Below, piece by piece: positions 7,600 to 15,690 of a stretch of DNA of 64,000 nucleotides. The translations under genes and the position numbers were made by a program. The notes under the pieces are model-generated. The model was not told the DNA's origin. It made no database searches and worked only from the letters and a program-made list of their open reading frames with translations. The stretch spans positions 47,764 to 111,763 of the forward strand of contig JBFLXA010000011.1 in the NCBI GenBank assembly GCA_040757575.1, written 5' to 3'. The stretch is from PFJX01 sp040757575 (lineage in GTDB: Bacteria > Pseudomonadota > Gammaproteobacteria > Burkholderiales > Thiobacillaceae). Every line of letters starts with the position of its first letter. The stretch's first letter is position 1.

Positions 7600-8640
7600 A
7601 TGAATCGGCGCAATTTCCTCATGAGCCTGGCGGCCCTGGCCGGTACGCCGGCCTGGGCCGGGGTCACGCAGCCGGAAACCGCCGTCCGTCTGGCTGCCGC
7701 CTGGCAGGGGGGCGGCGGGTACCAGGTGGGGATTCTCGAGGCCGGCTCCAGCCTGACCCTGAAGGCAGCCCTGGATGTGCCCACCCGGGCCCATGGCCTG
7801 CTGGCGGAGGCGGCCGGCACCCTCCTGGCGGTGGCCCGCCGGCCCGGAGACTGGCTGGTGCGCTGGGATACCACCGGCCGGGCCCTGGCCTGGCGCTGGA
7901 TCGAGCCCCGGCGGGCCTTCACCGGCCATGTCATTGCCGATGGAGAGCAGGTCTACACCACGGAAACTGACCTGGATAGCGGCGCCGGCCTGGTGGGGGT
8001 ACGCCATGGCGCCAGCCTGGAGAAGCTGGACGAATGGCCCACCCAGGGCATCGACCCCCATCAGTTGCTGTGGGACGCGCGCCAGCCGGGCCGCATCCTG
8101 GTGGCCAACGGCGGGGTGCCTTCCCAGCCGGAGACGGGGCGCCGGAAACGGGATCTGGCGCGCATGGCATCGTCCATCGTCTGTCTTGATGCCCGCTCCG
8201 GCGCCGTGTTGCAGACCTGGCGTCTGACAGACCCCCGCCTGTCCCTGCGCCACCTGGCCTGGCAGGGGCAGGGGGCCGAGGCCGTGCTGGGCATAGCCTT
8301 GCAGGCGGAACACGATGATCCGGCAGAGCGGCAGGTCGCACCAGTGCTGGCCCTGCTGGCCGGAGACCACTTGGCGGCGGTGCCCGGCCCGATGCTGCAA
8401 GGTTACGGCGGCTCCATTGCGTCCTATCCCCGCGGCTTTGCCGTCAGTTGTCCCCGGGCCCAGGGCCTGGCCCTGTTCGGCCCCGAGGGTTTCGATCGCT
8501 TTATCGGGCTGGATGAGGCCTGCCCGCTGGCAATTGCGGGCGACCGTCTACTGGCCGGGGGCAGGGCGAACCTTATGCTCGGACCGGCGCGACATGCCTT
8601 ACCGGACATCAGGCTGGATAACCACTGGGTCCTGTTGTGA
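7600..8640 (+). CDS. DUF1513 family protein, probable Tat-exported beta-propeller
   Basis: 346 residues. The start MNRRNFLMSLAALAG resembles a twin-arginine signal (RRNFLM), cleaved after AWA near residue 20. The remaining sequence has repeated short strand blocks typical of DUF1513, including RRAFTGHVIADGEQVYTTE and GIDPHQLLWD, and is expected to fold as a beta-propeller. It follows the second imelysin by 12 bases and closes the cluster. In other bacteria DUF1513 genes accompany imelysin and di-heme genes, so it is probably the scaffold or substrate-interaction subunit of that periplasmic system; no activity is known to me. Confidence 0.87.
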   Translation: MNRRNFLMSLAALAGTPAWAGVTQPETAVRLAAAWQGGGGYQVGILEAGSSLTLKAALDVPTRAHGLLAEAAGTLLAVARRPGDWLVRWDTTGRALAWRWIEPRRAFTGHVIADGEQVYTTETDLDSGAGLVGVRHGASLEKLDEWPTQGIDPHQLLWDARQPGRILVANGGVPSQPETGRRKRDLARMASSIVCLDARSGAVLQTWRLTDPRLSLRHLAWQGQGAEAVLGIALQAEHDDPAERQVAPVLALLAGDHLAAVPGPMLQGYGGSIASYPRGFAVSCPRAQGLALFGPEGFDRFIGLDEACPLAIAGDRLLAGGRANLMLGPARHALPDIRLDNHWVLL

Positions 8641-8701
8641 GTTCCCATGGTGTTGAGCGAGGCGGGCTCTACGGGTCATTAAGAAAACCTATTAATCGCT
8701 T

Positions 8702-8743
8702 AGCAATAAACAATTGGCACAGTCTATTGCTGACCCGTACAGT
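8702..8743 (+). promoter_or_regulatory. Candidate ahpC promoter with a 7-bp inverted repeat around the -35
   Basis: A sigma70-like promoter can be read as TTGGCA (8714-8719), an 18-base spacer and TACAGT (8738-8743), five and four of six consensus matches. A perfect inverted repeat, AGCAATA at 8702-8708 and TATTGCT at 8725-8731, brackets the -35 box and could be an operator. The spacing does not fit the ATAG-N7-CTAT pattern of an OxyR tetramer site, so the regulator is not named. Confidence 0.35.
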
Positions 8744-8797
8744 CCGTTTAGTCCAACGACATTCAACCCGTGTAATCAACCACCAAGGAGCGCTCTG

Positions 8798-9364
8798 ATG
8801 TCCAGTCTCATCAATACCCAGGTTCAGCCCTTTACCGCCCAGGCCTTCCACAACGGCAAGTTCGTGGAAGTCACCGAGAAGAGCCTGCACGGCAAGTGGT
8901 CTGTCCTGATCTTCATGCCGGCCGCCTTCACCTTCAACTGCCCCACCGAGATCGAAGACGCCGCCGACAACTACGCCGAGTTCGAGAAGGCCGGTGCCGA
9001 GGTGTACATCGTCACCACCGACACCCACTTCTCCCACAAGGTGTGGCACGAGACTTCCCCCGCCGTGGGCAAGGCCCGCTTCCCCCTGGTGGGCGACCCC
9101 ACCCACGCCCTGACCAATGCCTTCGGCGTGCACATTGCCGAAGAAGGCCTGGCCCTGCGCGGCACCTTCGTCATCAACCCCGATGGCGTCATCAAGACCA
9201 TGGAAGTGCATTCCAACGAGATCGCCCGGGACGTGTCCGAGACCCTGCGCAAGCTGAAGGCTGCCCAGTACACCGCCGCCCACCCGAACGAAGTCTGCCC
9301 CGCCAAGTGGAAGGAAGGCGCCGCCACCCTGGCTCCCTCCCTGGACCTGGTCGGCAAGATCTGA
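8798..9364 (+). CDS. ahpC: Alkyl hydroperoxide reductase subunit C (peroxiredoxin)
   Basis: 188 residues with an AAGGAG ribosome site before the ATG at 8798. The peroxidatic cysteine is C48 in FTFNCPTE and the resolving cysteine is C167 in EVCPAKW, the arrangement of typical 2-Cys AhpC enzymes (usual length 186-188). The enzyme reduces H2O2 and organic peroxides in the cytoplasm and is re-reduced by AhpF, encoded next. The substrate pocket residue before the CP cysteine is N rather than the usual V (FTFNCP), a mild variation. Location beside iron-uptake genes makes sense because peroxide and iron stress are linked. Confidence 0.96.
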   Translation: MSSLINTQVQPFTAQAFHNGKFVEVTEKSLHGKWSVLIFMPAAFTFNCPTEIEDAADNYAEFEKAGAEVYIVTTDTHFSHKVWHETSPAVGKARFPLVGDPTHALTNAFGVHIAEEGLALRGTFVINPDGVIKTMEVHSNEIARDVSETLRKLKAAQYTAAHPNEVCPAKWKEGAATLAPSLDLVGKI

Positions 9365-9370
9365 CCTTGC

Positions 9371-9470
9371 TCCCCTCCCCCGCAAGCGGGGGAGGGGCAG
9401 GGGGAGAGGGAAGCCGGACTGCCCGTCCAATCGTTTTCCCTCACCCCAACCCTCTCCCGGGGAGAGGGCC
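9371..9470. repeat. Intergenic GC-rich palindromic repeat element between ahpC and ahpF
   Basis: Two inverted repeats occur in the 182-base gap: CTCCCCCGCAAGCGGGGGAG near 9375-9394, and CCCTCTCCCGGGGAGAGGG near 9451-9469, preceded by CCCTCACCCCAA. Similar hairpin sequence (CTCTCCCCCCGGGAGAGG) lies at about 5087-5104 between the first imelysin and DUF1111 genes. Elements of this CCCTCACCCC/CTCTCCC composition are common intergenic repeats in proteobacteria. No T-tract follows, so it is not a classical terminator, but it could lower transcription of ahpF relative to ahpC. Confidence 0.6.
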
Positions 9471-9546
9471 TCAACCCCCCAGTCATCAACACCAAGCCCT
9501 TGCCTGGCCTAGGCTTCGTATTGCCGACTGAAGCAGGAGACTCACC

Positions 9547-11121
9547 ATGCTGGATGCCAACATCAAGGCCCAACTCAAGGCCTATCTGGAAAAACTCGTG
9601 GCCCCCATCGAGCTGGTGGCCACACTGGACGACAGCCCCAGCTCCGCGGAGATGCGGGGCTTGCTGGAAGACATCGCCAGTCTGTCCGAAAAGGTGTTCC
9701 TGCTGGAAAACGGCACGGATGCCCGGGTGCCTTCCTTCGCCATCGGCAAGGTGGGTGAGCGTGGTGAAACGAGCGGCCGCATCCGTTTCGCCGGCCTGCC
9801 CATGGGCCACGAGTTCACCTCCCTGATCCTGGCCCTGCTGCAAGCCAGCGGCTACGCGCCCAAGATCAATGACGCCACCGTGGAGGCCATCCGTTCCCTG
9901 AAGGGCCCCCTGCGTTTCGAGACCTACATCTCCCTGTCCTGCCATAACTGCCCGGACGTGGTGCAGGCGCTGAACGCCATGGCCGCTCTCAACCCCAACA
10001 TCCAGAACGTGATGATCGACGGCGCCCTGTTCCAGGACGAGGTCAACGCCCGTCAGATCATGGCCGTGCCCAGCGTGTACCTGAACGGCGAACACTTTGC
10101 CGACGGCCGCACCAGCGTGGAAGAGATCGTCGCCCGTCTGGATACCGGCGCGGCCGAGCGGGATGCCGCCCGCCTGTCCGAGCAGGCCCCCTTCGACATG
10201 CTGGTGGTTGGGGGCGGCCCCGCCGGTGCGGCGGCGGCCGTCTACGCCGCCCGCAAGGGCATCCGCACTGGCGTGCTGTCCGAACGTTTCGGCGGCCAGG
10301 TCATGGATACCCTGGCCATCGAAAACCTGATCTCCGTGCCCCATACCGACGGCCCCAAGCTGGGTCGGGCCCTGGAGGAGCACGTCAAGGAATACAACGT
10401 GGAGATCATGAACCTGCAAAAGGCCGAGGCCCTGATTCCGGGCGAGGCGGGGGCTTTCCACGAAATCCGCCTGACCAATGGCGCGGTGATGAAATCCAGG
10501 ACCGTGATCCTGGCCACCGGTGCCCGCTGGCGGGAACTGAACGTGCCCGGCGAGCAGGTATACCGGGGCAAGGGCGTGGCCTACTGCCCCCACTGCGATG
10601 GTCCCCTGTTCAAGGGTAAGCACGTGGCGGTAGTGGGCGGCGGCAACTCCGGCGTGGAAGCGGCCATCGACCTGGCGGGCATCGTCGGCCATGTCACCCT
10701 GCTGGAGTTTGGCGATACCCTCAAGGCCGACGCGGTACTGCAGAACAAGCTCTACAGTCTGGGCAACGTCACGGTCATCAAGAGTGCCCAGACCACGGAA
10801 GTGACAGGTGCCGACGGCAAGGTGAACGGCCTCACCTACATGGACCGCACCACGGGCCAGAGCCAGCACATTGCCCTGGAAGGGGTGTTTGTGCAGATCG
10901 GCCTGCTGCCCAACACGGACTGGCTCAAGGGCACCGTCAACCTGTCCCGCTTCGGCGAGATCGAGGTGGATGCCCGGGGTGCCACCAGCGTGCCCGGCGT
11001 GTTTGCAGCGGGTGACTGCACCACCGTGCCCTACAAACAGATCATCATCGCCATGGGGGAGGGGGCCAAGGCCAGCCTGGGGGCGTTTGATTACATGATC
11101 CGGGGCGGCGCCCACGGCTGA
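9547..11121 (+). CDS. ahpF: Alkyl hydroperoxide reductase subunit F (NADH:peroxiredoxin disulfide reductase)
   Basis: 524 residues, with an AGGAGA ribosome site. The N-terminal tandem thioredoxin-fold region (1-200) carries the CxxC pair CHNC (SLSCHNCPDVV). The thioredoxin-reductase-like part has the FAD motif GGGPAGAAAA near 220, the redox CPHC (AYCPHCDGP) near 345, the NAD(P)H motif GGGNSGVEAA near 361 and a C-terminal FAD segment GVFAAGDCT. Length matches AhpF (about 520). It transfers electrons from NADH through FAD and its disulfides to AhpC, encoded 182 bases upstream. Confidence 0.97.
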   Translation: MLDANIKAQLKAYLEKLVAPIELVATLDDSPSSAEMRGLLEDIASLSEKVFLLENGTDARVPSFAIGKVGERGETSGRIRFAGLPMGHEFTSLILALLQASGYAPKINDATVEAIRSLKGPLRFETYISLSCHNCPDVVQALNAMAALNPNIQNVMIDGALFQDEVNARQIMAVPSVYLNGEHFADGRTSVEEIVARLDTGAAERDAARLSEQAPFDMLVVGGGPAGAAAAVYAARKGIRTGVLSERFGGQVMDTLAIENLISVPHTDGPKLGRALEEHVKEYNVEIMNLQKAEALIPGEAGAFHEIRLTNGAVMKSRTVILATGARWRELNVPGEQVYRGKGVAYCPHCDGPLFKGKHVAVVGGGNSGVEAAIDLAGIVGHVTLLEFGDTLKADAVLQNKLYSLGNVTVIKSAQTTEVTGADGKVNGLTYMDRTTGQSQHIALEGVFVQIGLLPNTDWLKGTVNLSRFGEIEVDARGATSVPGVFAAGDCTTVPYKQIIIAMGEGAKASLGAFDYMIRGGAHG

Positions 11122-11368
11122 TCTTCAGGCCTTCCTGCCAATTTGCCTCCGCGCGGCTTTTGGTTGCAGCAGGATATTTCAGGCTTGAAGGGAAATGTGC
11201 GAACGGTTCAGGGCTGGCGAAGTGCGTTCCCTGGCCGCATTGCAAGCAGCCTGGAATGGCTTGATACTGACCGTCCCGGCCGGCTTCCATATTGTTTAAC
11301 CGTGGGAGCGTCTCCTGAGGGCCGGTCTTTCTACTAGGCGTGCCTGTCCAACAAGTTGATCCAGAAAA

Positions 11369-12061
11369 ATGAATGAGGTGTATGGCGGCGCCCGCAACGG
11401 GTGGTTGTTATTCGGAGTGGCCGCTCTGCATGTCCTGGCGGTGCTGGCTTTGCTGAGCCTGAAGCCTGTGGCCGATGCGGTGGGGCTTGCCGAACCGATC
11501 CTCGTCAGTCTCATTTCCGATGAAGTACCACAGTCGCAGGCCGTGGCGTCTCTGCCACGTCCCCTGTCCCCGGTGGCCCCCACGCCCTTGTCTCCGCCTC
11601 CGCCCCCAAACCTGGTCGCAGAGACGCCGGCTTCCCCACCGGCCCCCTTCATGGAGCCGCCGCCGGTGGCAGAGGCCATCCTCCAGACTCTCTCCACGCC
11701 GGCGCCTGCTGTGCTTGCCGCATCATCGGCCCCTCTTGTGCAGGCTCCCACATCGTCCCCGATCGTTCCGCCTCCGCTCATACCCCCCCGCTTCGATGCC
11801 GCCTACCTGGATAACCCGGCCCCCCGCTATCCCGCCCTTTCCCGGCGCCGGCAGGAAGAGGGGCGCGTGTTGCTGCGGGTTCATGTGAGCCCGGAGGGAG
11901 TGGCTTCCCAGGTGGAAATTCGTGAATCCAGCGGCTTCGAGCGCCTGGATCATGCAGCCCGGGAAGCTGTATTACGCTGGCATTTCGTGCCGGCCCGGCA
12001 GGGGGATCAGGCGGTTGCCGGCTGGGTGCTGGTGCCAATTTCATTTTCCATACGAAGCTGA
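11369..12061 (+). CDS. tonB: Energy transducer TonB
   Basis: 230 residues: a single N-terminal membrane anchor (about 11-31), a proline-rich periplasmic linker (about 65-145) and a C-terminal TonB domain starting YLDNPAPRYPALSRRRQEEG and containing VLLRVHVSPEG, ESSGFERLDHAA and a final FVPA-WVLVPISF strand. TonB spans the periplasm and passes proton-motive energy from ExbB-ExbD to TonB-dependent receptors for siderophores, heme or cobalamin. The exbB and exbD genes follow directly. No receptor gene lies in the window. The preceding 247 bases (11122-11368) hold no gene I can support. Confidence 0.93.
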   Translation: MNEVYGGARNGWLLFGVAALHVLAVLALLSLKPVADAVGLAEPILVSLISDEVPQSQAVASLPRPLSPVAPTPLSPPPPPNLVAETPASPPAPFMEPPPVAEAILQTLSTPAPAVLAASSAPLVQAPTSSPIVPPPLIPPRFDAAYLDNPAPRYPALSRRRQEEGRVLLRVHVSPEGVASQVEIRESSGFERLDHAAREAVLRWHFVPARQGDQAVAGWVLVPISFSIRS

Positions 12062-12078
12062 ATCACTGGAGTAGATGC

Positions 12079-12816
12079 ATGCAAGCCAACCTGGGCTTTG
12101 CCCACTTTCTCTCCCAGGCTGACGGAGTCGGTCATTTCCTCCTGGTGGTGTTGGGCGTCATGTCCGTGGCCACTTGGTATCTGATTGCCACCAAGACCTG
12201 GTCCAACTACACCCTGCGCACCCACGCCCGCCGCTTCCAGGCCCTGTTCTGGGATGCCCCGGACATGGAGACCGTGGAGACCCATTTGCGGCAGCAGGGC
12301 ATCCGGGACCCTTTCTCCCACCTCACCTGGCAGGCGCTTCAGGCCGCCGAGCAATACGCCAGCCGGAGCGGCAAGCGGATGGTGGAAGCCGGCAGCGCCG
12401 ACGAATTCCTCACCCGGGCCCTGCGGCGGGCCATTGAACAGGACACGGCGCGGCTGGAATACGGCCACACGGTACTGGCCTCGGTCGCCTCCTCGGCCCC
12501 CTTCGTGGGCCTGTTCGGCACCGTCTGGGGCATCTACCATGCCCTGCTGGCCATTGGCATGAGCGGCCAGGGCACCCTGGACAAGGTGGCCGGCCCGGTG
12601 GGCGAAGCCCTGATCATGACCGCCCTGGGCCTGGCGGTGGCCATTCCCGCCGTCCTGGCCTACAACGCCTTCGCCCGCTTCAACCGGCTGCTGCTGGCGG
12701 AACTGGACGGCTTTGCCCACGACCTGTTCGCCTTCATGTCCACCGGTAACCGCAACGAAGCCCCGGCGGGCAAAGCCCGGGTCGCCGCCCTCAAGCCCAT
12801 GGCGGAGGCTGCGTAA
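12079..12816 (+). CDS. exbB: Biopolymer transport protein ExbB (MotA/TolQ/ExbB proton channel)
   Basis: 245 residues with three membrane segments: about 17-37 (GHFLLVVLGVMSVATWYLI), 135-160 (VASSAPFVGLFGTVWGIYHALL) and 175-200 (ALIMTALGLAVAIPAVLAYNAF). The second and third are the conserved MotA/TolQ/ExbB core. It forms the pentameric proton channel around ExbD in the inner membrane. The gene sits 17 bases after tonB and its stop overlaps exbD as TAATG, so the three form one operon. TolQ is an alternative name for such proteins, but tonB linkage favours ExbB. Confidence 0.93.
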   Translation: MQANLGFAHFLSQADGVGHFLLVVLGVMSVATWYLIATKTWSNYTLRTHARRFQALFWDAPDMETVETHLRQQGIRDPFSHLTWQALQAAEQYASRSGKRMVEAGSADEFLTRALRRAIEQDTARLEYGHTVLASVASSAPFVGLFGTVWGIYHALLAIGMSGQGTLDKVAGPVGEALIMTALGLAVAIPAVLAYNAFARFNRLLLAELDGFAHDLFAFMSTGNRNEAPAGKARVAALKPMAEAA

Positions 12817-13238
12817 TGGCCTTCGGCGGCTTCACCCAGGGGCAAGGCCAGCAGCCGGTCGCGGAGATCAACATGATCCCGTTGATCGACGTGATGCTGG
12901 TGCTGCTGGTGATCTTCATCGTCACCGCGCCCTTGCTCACCCATGCAGTGAAGATCGACCTGCCCAAGGCCAGCAGCCAGGTGAACGTGGTGAAGCGGGA
13001 AAACATCCACCTGTCCATCGACGCCGCCGGCACGGTGTACTGGAACGGCGAAACGGTGACGGCAGAGATCTGGCGACACCGCATGGCGGAAACCGCCCGT
13101 CTCGAACCCCAGCCGGAACTGCACATCCGAGCCGATGGCGAGATCGCCTACAAGCAGGTGGTGGGGATCATGTCCGATGCTGCCCGGGTGGGGATCACGC
13201 GCATCGGGTTCATTACGGATCCTCGCGTCGCGCACTGA
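12816..13238 (+). CDS. exbD: Biopolymer transport protein ExbD
   Basis: 140 residues. The ExbD/TolR signature is clear: a cytoplasmic lead-in, INMIPLIDVMLVLLVIFIVTAPLL membrane helix holding the proton-carrying aspartate (IDVMLVLL), then a periplasmic domain with VDLPKA-like KIDLPKASS and a C-terminal half ending KQVVGIMSDAARVGITRIGFIT. It couples proton flow to TonB movement. Its ATG overlaps the exbB stop. The downstream 85 bases separate it from the convergent histidine kinase gene and contain a hairpin. Confidence 0.93.
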   Translation: MAFGGFTQGQGQQPVAEINMIPLIDVMLVLLVIFIVTAPLLTHAVKIDLPKASSQVNVVKRENIHLSIDAAGTVYWNGETVTAEIWRHRMAETARLEPQPELHIRADGEIAYKQVVGIMSDAARVGITRIGFITDPRVAH

Positions 13239-13270
13239 TTAATCACCCTGATGACGCTTCGGTTCCCTCC

Positions 13271-13307
13271 CCGTAGAAGCCGGCTCCTAGGGGGGCCGCC
13301 GCTACGG
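13271..13307. terminator. Stem-loop between convergent exbD and histidine kinase genes
   Basis: CCGTAG (13271-13276) pairs with CTACGG (13302-13307), with an inner CGGC/GCCG pairing, in the gap between convergent genes. No T-tract follows on either strand, so intrinsic termination is uncertain; it may simply be an mRNA-stabilising 3' hairpin. Confidence 0.4.
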
Positions 13308-13323
13308 TGAAGGGCTTACAGAC

Positions 13324-15690
13324 TTAGCGGCCCAGCCAGCGGTCCAGTAGGGCTTTCAGCTTGTCCATCTCCACCGGTTTTGCCAAATAGTCGTCCATGC
13401 CGCTGGCCAGGCAGGCCTCCCGGTCTTCTGCCAGGGCGTTGGCGGTCATGGCGATGACCGGCAGGCGGGGTCGGTCCTGGGACTGTTCCCATTCCCGCAG
13501 GGCCCGGGTGGCTGCCTCGCCATCCAGTTCCGGCATTTCCATGTCCATCAGCACCAGGTCGAAACGCCCGGCTTTCAGCTTGTCCAGGGCCTGACGGCCG
13601 TCGTCTGCCACTTCATGGGTGACGCCCAGCTTTTCCAGCATGCGGCTGGCCACCATCTGATTGATGCGGTTGTCGTCCACCAGTAGCACGTGGCTTGCGG
13701 GGGGGGGCGGGGGTAGGGAGGTCGCATCCGGGGCCGGGAGTGTCGGGGCGAGGCGTTGGCTCGTGCGGGTGCAGGCGTCTAGCAGACGGCTGTACGTGAA
13801 CGGCTCCCGCAGCAGGCCGTCCACCCCGGGGGGCAGGGGGCCATTCTCTGCCCCTTCGGGAATCAGCAGGCAGATGTCCCGGGGGTTGCTGCCAGCCGGG
13901 CGCAGCCCCGCCAGTCCCGCCAGGCAGGCGGAGCGGCCAATGATCACCCAGGGTGTTTCGGGGGCGCCGGACAGGGCATCCTGAATGGCTTCCGGGCCGT
14001 ATGCCGGCAGCACCTCCGCCCCCAGGGCCGTCAGGTGGGCGTCCAATACCTGGATCTGGTGTTCGTCGCTACAGGTCAGCAAGGCCCGGTAGCCGGCCAG
14101 GGGTACGGGCCGGGGGGGCGCATCCGGCGCCGGTCGGGCCGGCAGGCTGAAACGGAACAGGCTGCCTTCGCCAGGCTGGCTTTCCACCTGGATGTCGCCC
14201 CCCATGGCGCGGACCAGATCCCGGGAAATCATGAGCCCCAGGCCCGTGCCGCCGTACTTGCGGGTGGTGGATTCGTCCGCCTGGGCAAAGGGCTGGAAAA
14301 GGCGCGAAAGGGTCTCTGCATCCATGCCGATGCCCGTGTCCCGGACGCTGAACTGGATGCGTTCGCCAGCCTCGACGGTTTCCACCCGCAGGTCGATGCT
14401 GCCCTGGTGAGTGAACTTGACTGCATTGCCCATGAGGTTGATGAGCACCTGGCGCAGCCGGGTGGGGTCCCCCAACACCCGGCTAGGCAGGGTGGGGGAT
14501 GCATAGAAACGCAGGCTCAGGCCCCGGGCCCGGGCCTGCTCGGCCACCAGGGTGGCCACTTCATCCATGGTCTTCATCAAGTCGAAGGGGATTTCCTCCA
14601 GGGTCATGCTGCCCGCTTCGATCTTGGCCAGGTCAAGCACCTGGTTGATGAGTTCCAGCAGGTGCACACCCGCCCGGTTGATCTCGTTGACGAAATCCCG
14701 CTGCTCCGGGTTCAGGTCTTCTTCTTCCAGCAACTGGGCAAAGCCCAGGATGGCGTTCATGGGGGTGCGCAACTCATGGCTCATGCGGGAGACGAAGTCC
14801 GATTTGGAGCGGCTGGCCCGTTCCGCTTCTTCCTTGGCCGCCCGCATTTCCTCCCAGGCGTGGCGTAACCGCTGGTTGGAAGCCCGGATGTTGCGGGCGA
14901 ACAGGGCGCCCACCACGGTCACGCTGACGATGACCAGCACTACCAGCAGGTTTTCCAGATTCTGGTAGCGGCCCCGCTCCAGTTGGAGTCTTTGCTCCAG
15001 GGCTTTCAGCCGTTCGCTGGAGTCAAAGAACAACCGGTTGGCATTTTCTTTCAGGCGCAGGAAGTGGGATGGCAAGTGTTTGAGGAACAGGGCGATGCGT
15101 TGTTCCTGTTCGAAATAGGCCTGATCATCCTGCTTTTCCCGCAACGCCGTTCTTTGCGCCATCAAGGCCCGAAGTTCGGAGACTTTCAGGTCTACCTGAT
15201 CAAGCAGGGGCGCAATCTCGATGAGCTCCATGACATAACCCGCGCCCTCCCTGGGGGGCTGGAAATGGATTACCCGGGTCATGCGGTCCCGGCCTTCCAT
15301 GTTCAGTTCGATTTCCTGGGTCACCGAGCCTCCGAACTTGAGTACCCGCAAATCGTGGTTCAGCTTGACGACATGGCTGCGGATTTCCTCCTGACGGCGG
15401 ACCTGGGCTGCCTCGCTGGTCAGCGTGGCCAGCATGTACACGTCTTTTTCGATCTCGTTGATGCTGCGCACGACTTCCTCGCCGATAGCGAGGCGCGCCC
15501 GTTCATTGGCGCTTCTATGGCCCAATTCATGGTCCAGGTGGGAAAAGAATGCTTTCAGGCCCACCACCAGTAGCAGGCCGCCCAGAAATACGCCGATCAG
15601 CCAGAACAGGCGGGAGGCAGCCAGTTCCTGGGGATGTTCGGCGGCGGTCGGGTTGGCCAAGACTGGAGGCACTTGCTTGCCAGGGATCAA
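13324..15690 (-). CDS. Membrane hybrid sensor histidine kinase with degenerate and functional receiver domains
   Basis: 788 residues from a TTG at 15690 that overlaps the upstream stop as TTGA. Membrane helices at about 29-50 and 247-265 bracket a roughly 195-residue helical periplasmic sensor. A coiled stretch leads to HisKA with the phospho-acceptor H305 (SRMSHELRTPMNA), then HATPase_c (N box LMGNAVKFTH, G boxes DTGIGMD and GGTGLGL). Residues about 545-655 resemble a receiver but lack the phosphorylatable aspartate. A full receiver (LVDDNRINQ, LVLMDMEMPELDG, TANA, K) ends the protein. No HPt domain is present, so phosphotransfer needs a separate protein. Coupling with the binding-protein gene suggests the latter is the periplasmic ligand sensor. 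Confidence 0.93.
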   Translation of the reverse strand: MIPGKQVPPVLANPTAAEHPQELAASRLFWLIGVFLGGLLLVVGLKAFFSHLDHELGHRSANERARLAIGEEVVRSINEIEKDVYMLATLTSEAAQVRRQEEIRSHVVKLNHDLRVLKFGGSVTQEIELNMEGRDRMTRVIHFQPPREGAGYVMELIEIAPLLDQVDLKVSELRALMAQRTALREKQDDQAYFEQEQRIALFLKHLPSHFLRLKENANRLFFDSSERLKALEQRLQLERGRYQNLENLLVVLVIVSVTVVGALFARNIRASNQRLRHAWEEMRAAKEEAERASRSKSDFVSRMSHELRTPMNAILGFAQLLEEEDLNPEQRDFVNEINRAGVHLLELINQVLDLAKIEAGSMTLEEIPFDLMKTMDEVATLVAEQARARGLSLRFYASPTLPSRVLGDPTRLRQVLINLMGNAVKFTHQGSIDLRVETVEAGERIQFSVRDTGIGMDAETLSRLFQPFAQADESTTRKYGGTGLGLMISRDLVRAMGGDIQVESQPGEGSLFRFSLPARPAPDAPPRPVPLAGYRALLTCSDEHQIQVLDAHLTALGAEVLPAYGPEAIQDALSGAPETPWVIIGRSACLAGLAGLRPAGSNPRDICLLIPEGAENGPLPPGVDGLLREPFTYSRLLDACTRTSQRLAPTLPAPDATSLPPPPPASHVLLVDDNRINQMVASRMLEKLGVTHEVADDGRQALDKLKAGRFDLVLMDMEMPELDGEAATRALREWEQSQDRPRLPVIAMTANALAEDREACLASGMDDYLAKPVEMDKLKALLDRWLGR

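Noticed and set aside
6283..8400. Long minus-strand open frame of about 705 codons opposite the DUF1111, imelysin and DUF1513 genes
   Set aside because: It is Gly/Gln/His-rich with no domain motifs and mirrors well-supported + strand genes; GC-rich DNA produces such antisense frames.
8680..8760. OxyR-binding site (ATAG-N7-CTAT pattern) upstream of ahpC
   Set aside because: The two CTAT occurrences are 35 bases apart, not 22, and the other half-sites are missing.
8971..11115. Minus-strand open frame of about 714 codons opposite ahpC and ahpF
   Set aside because: Low-complexity shadow of two strongly supported genes; no ribosome site or family pattern.
11143..11337. 64-codon + strand frame between ahpF and tonB
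   Set aside because: No ribosome site and no recognisable sequence; likely intergenic.
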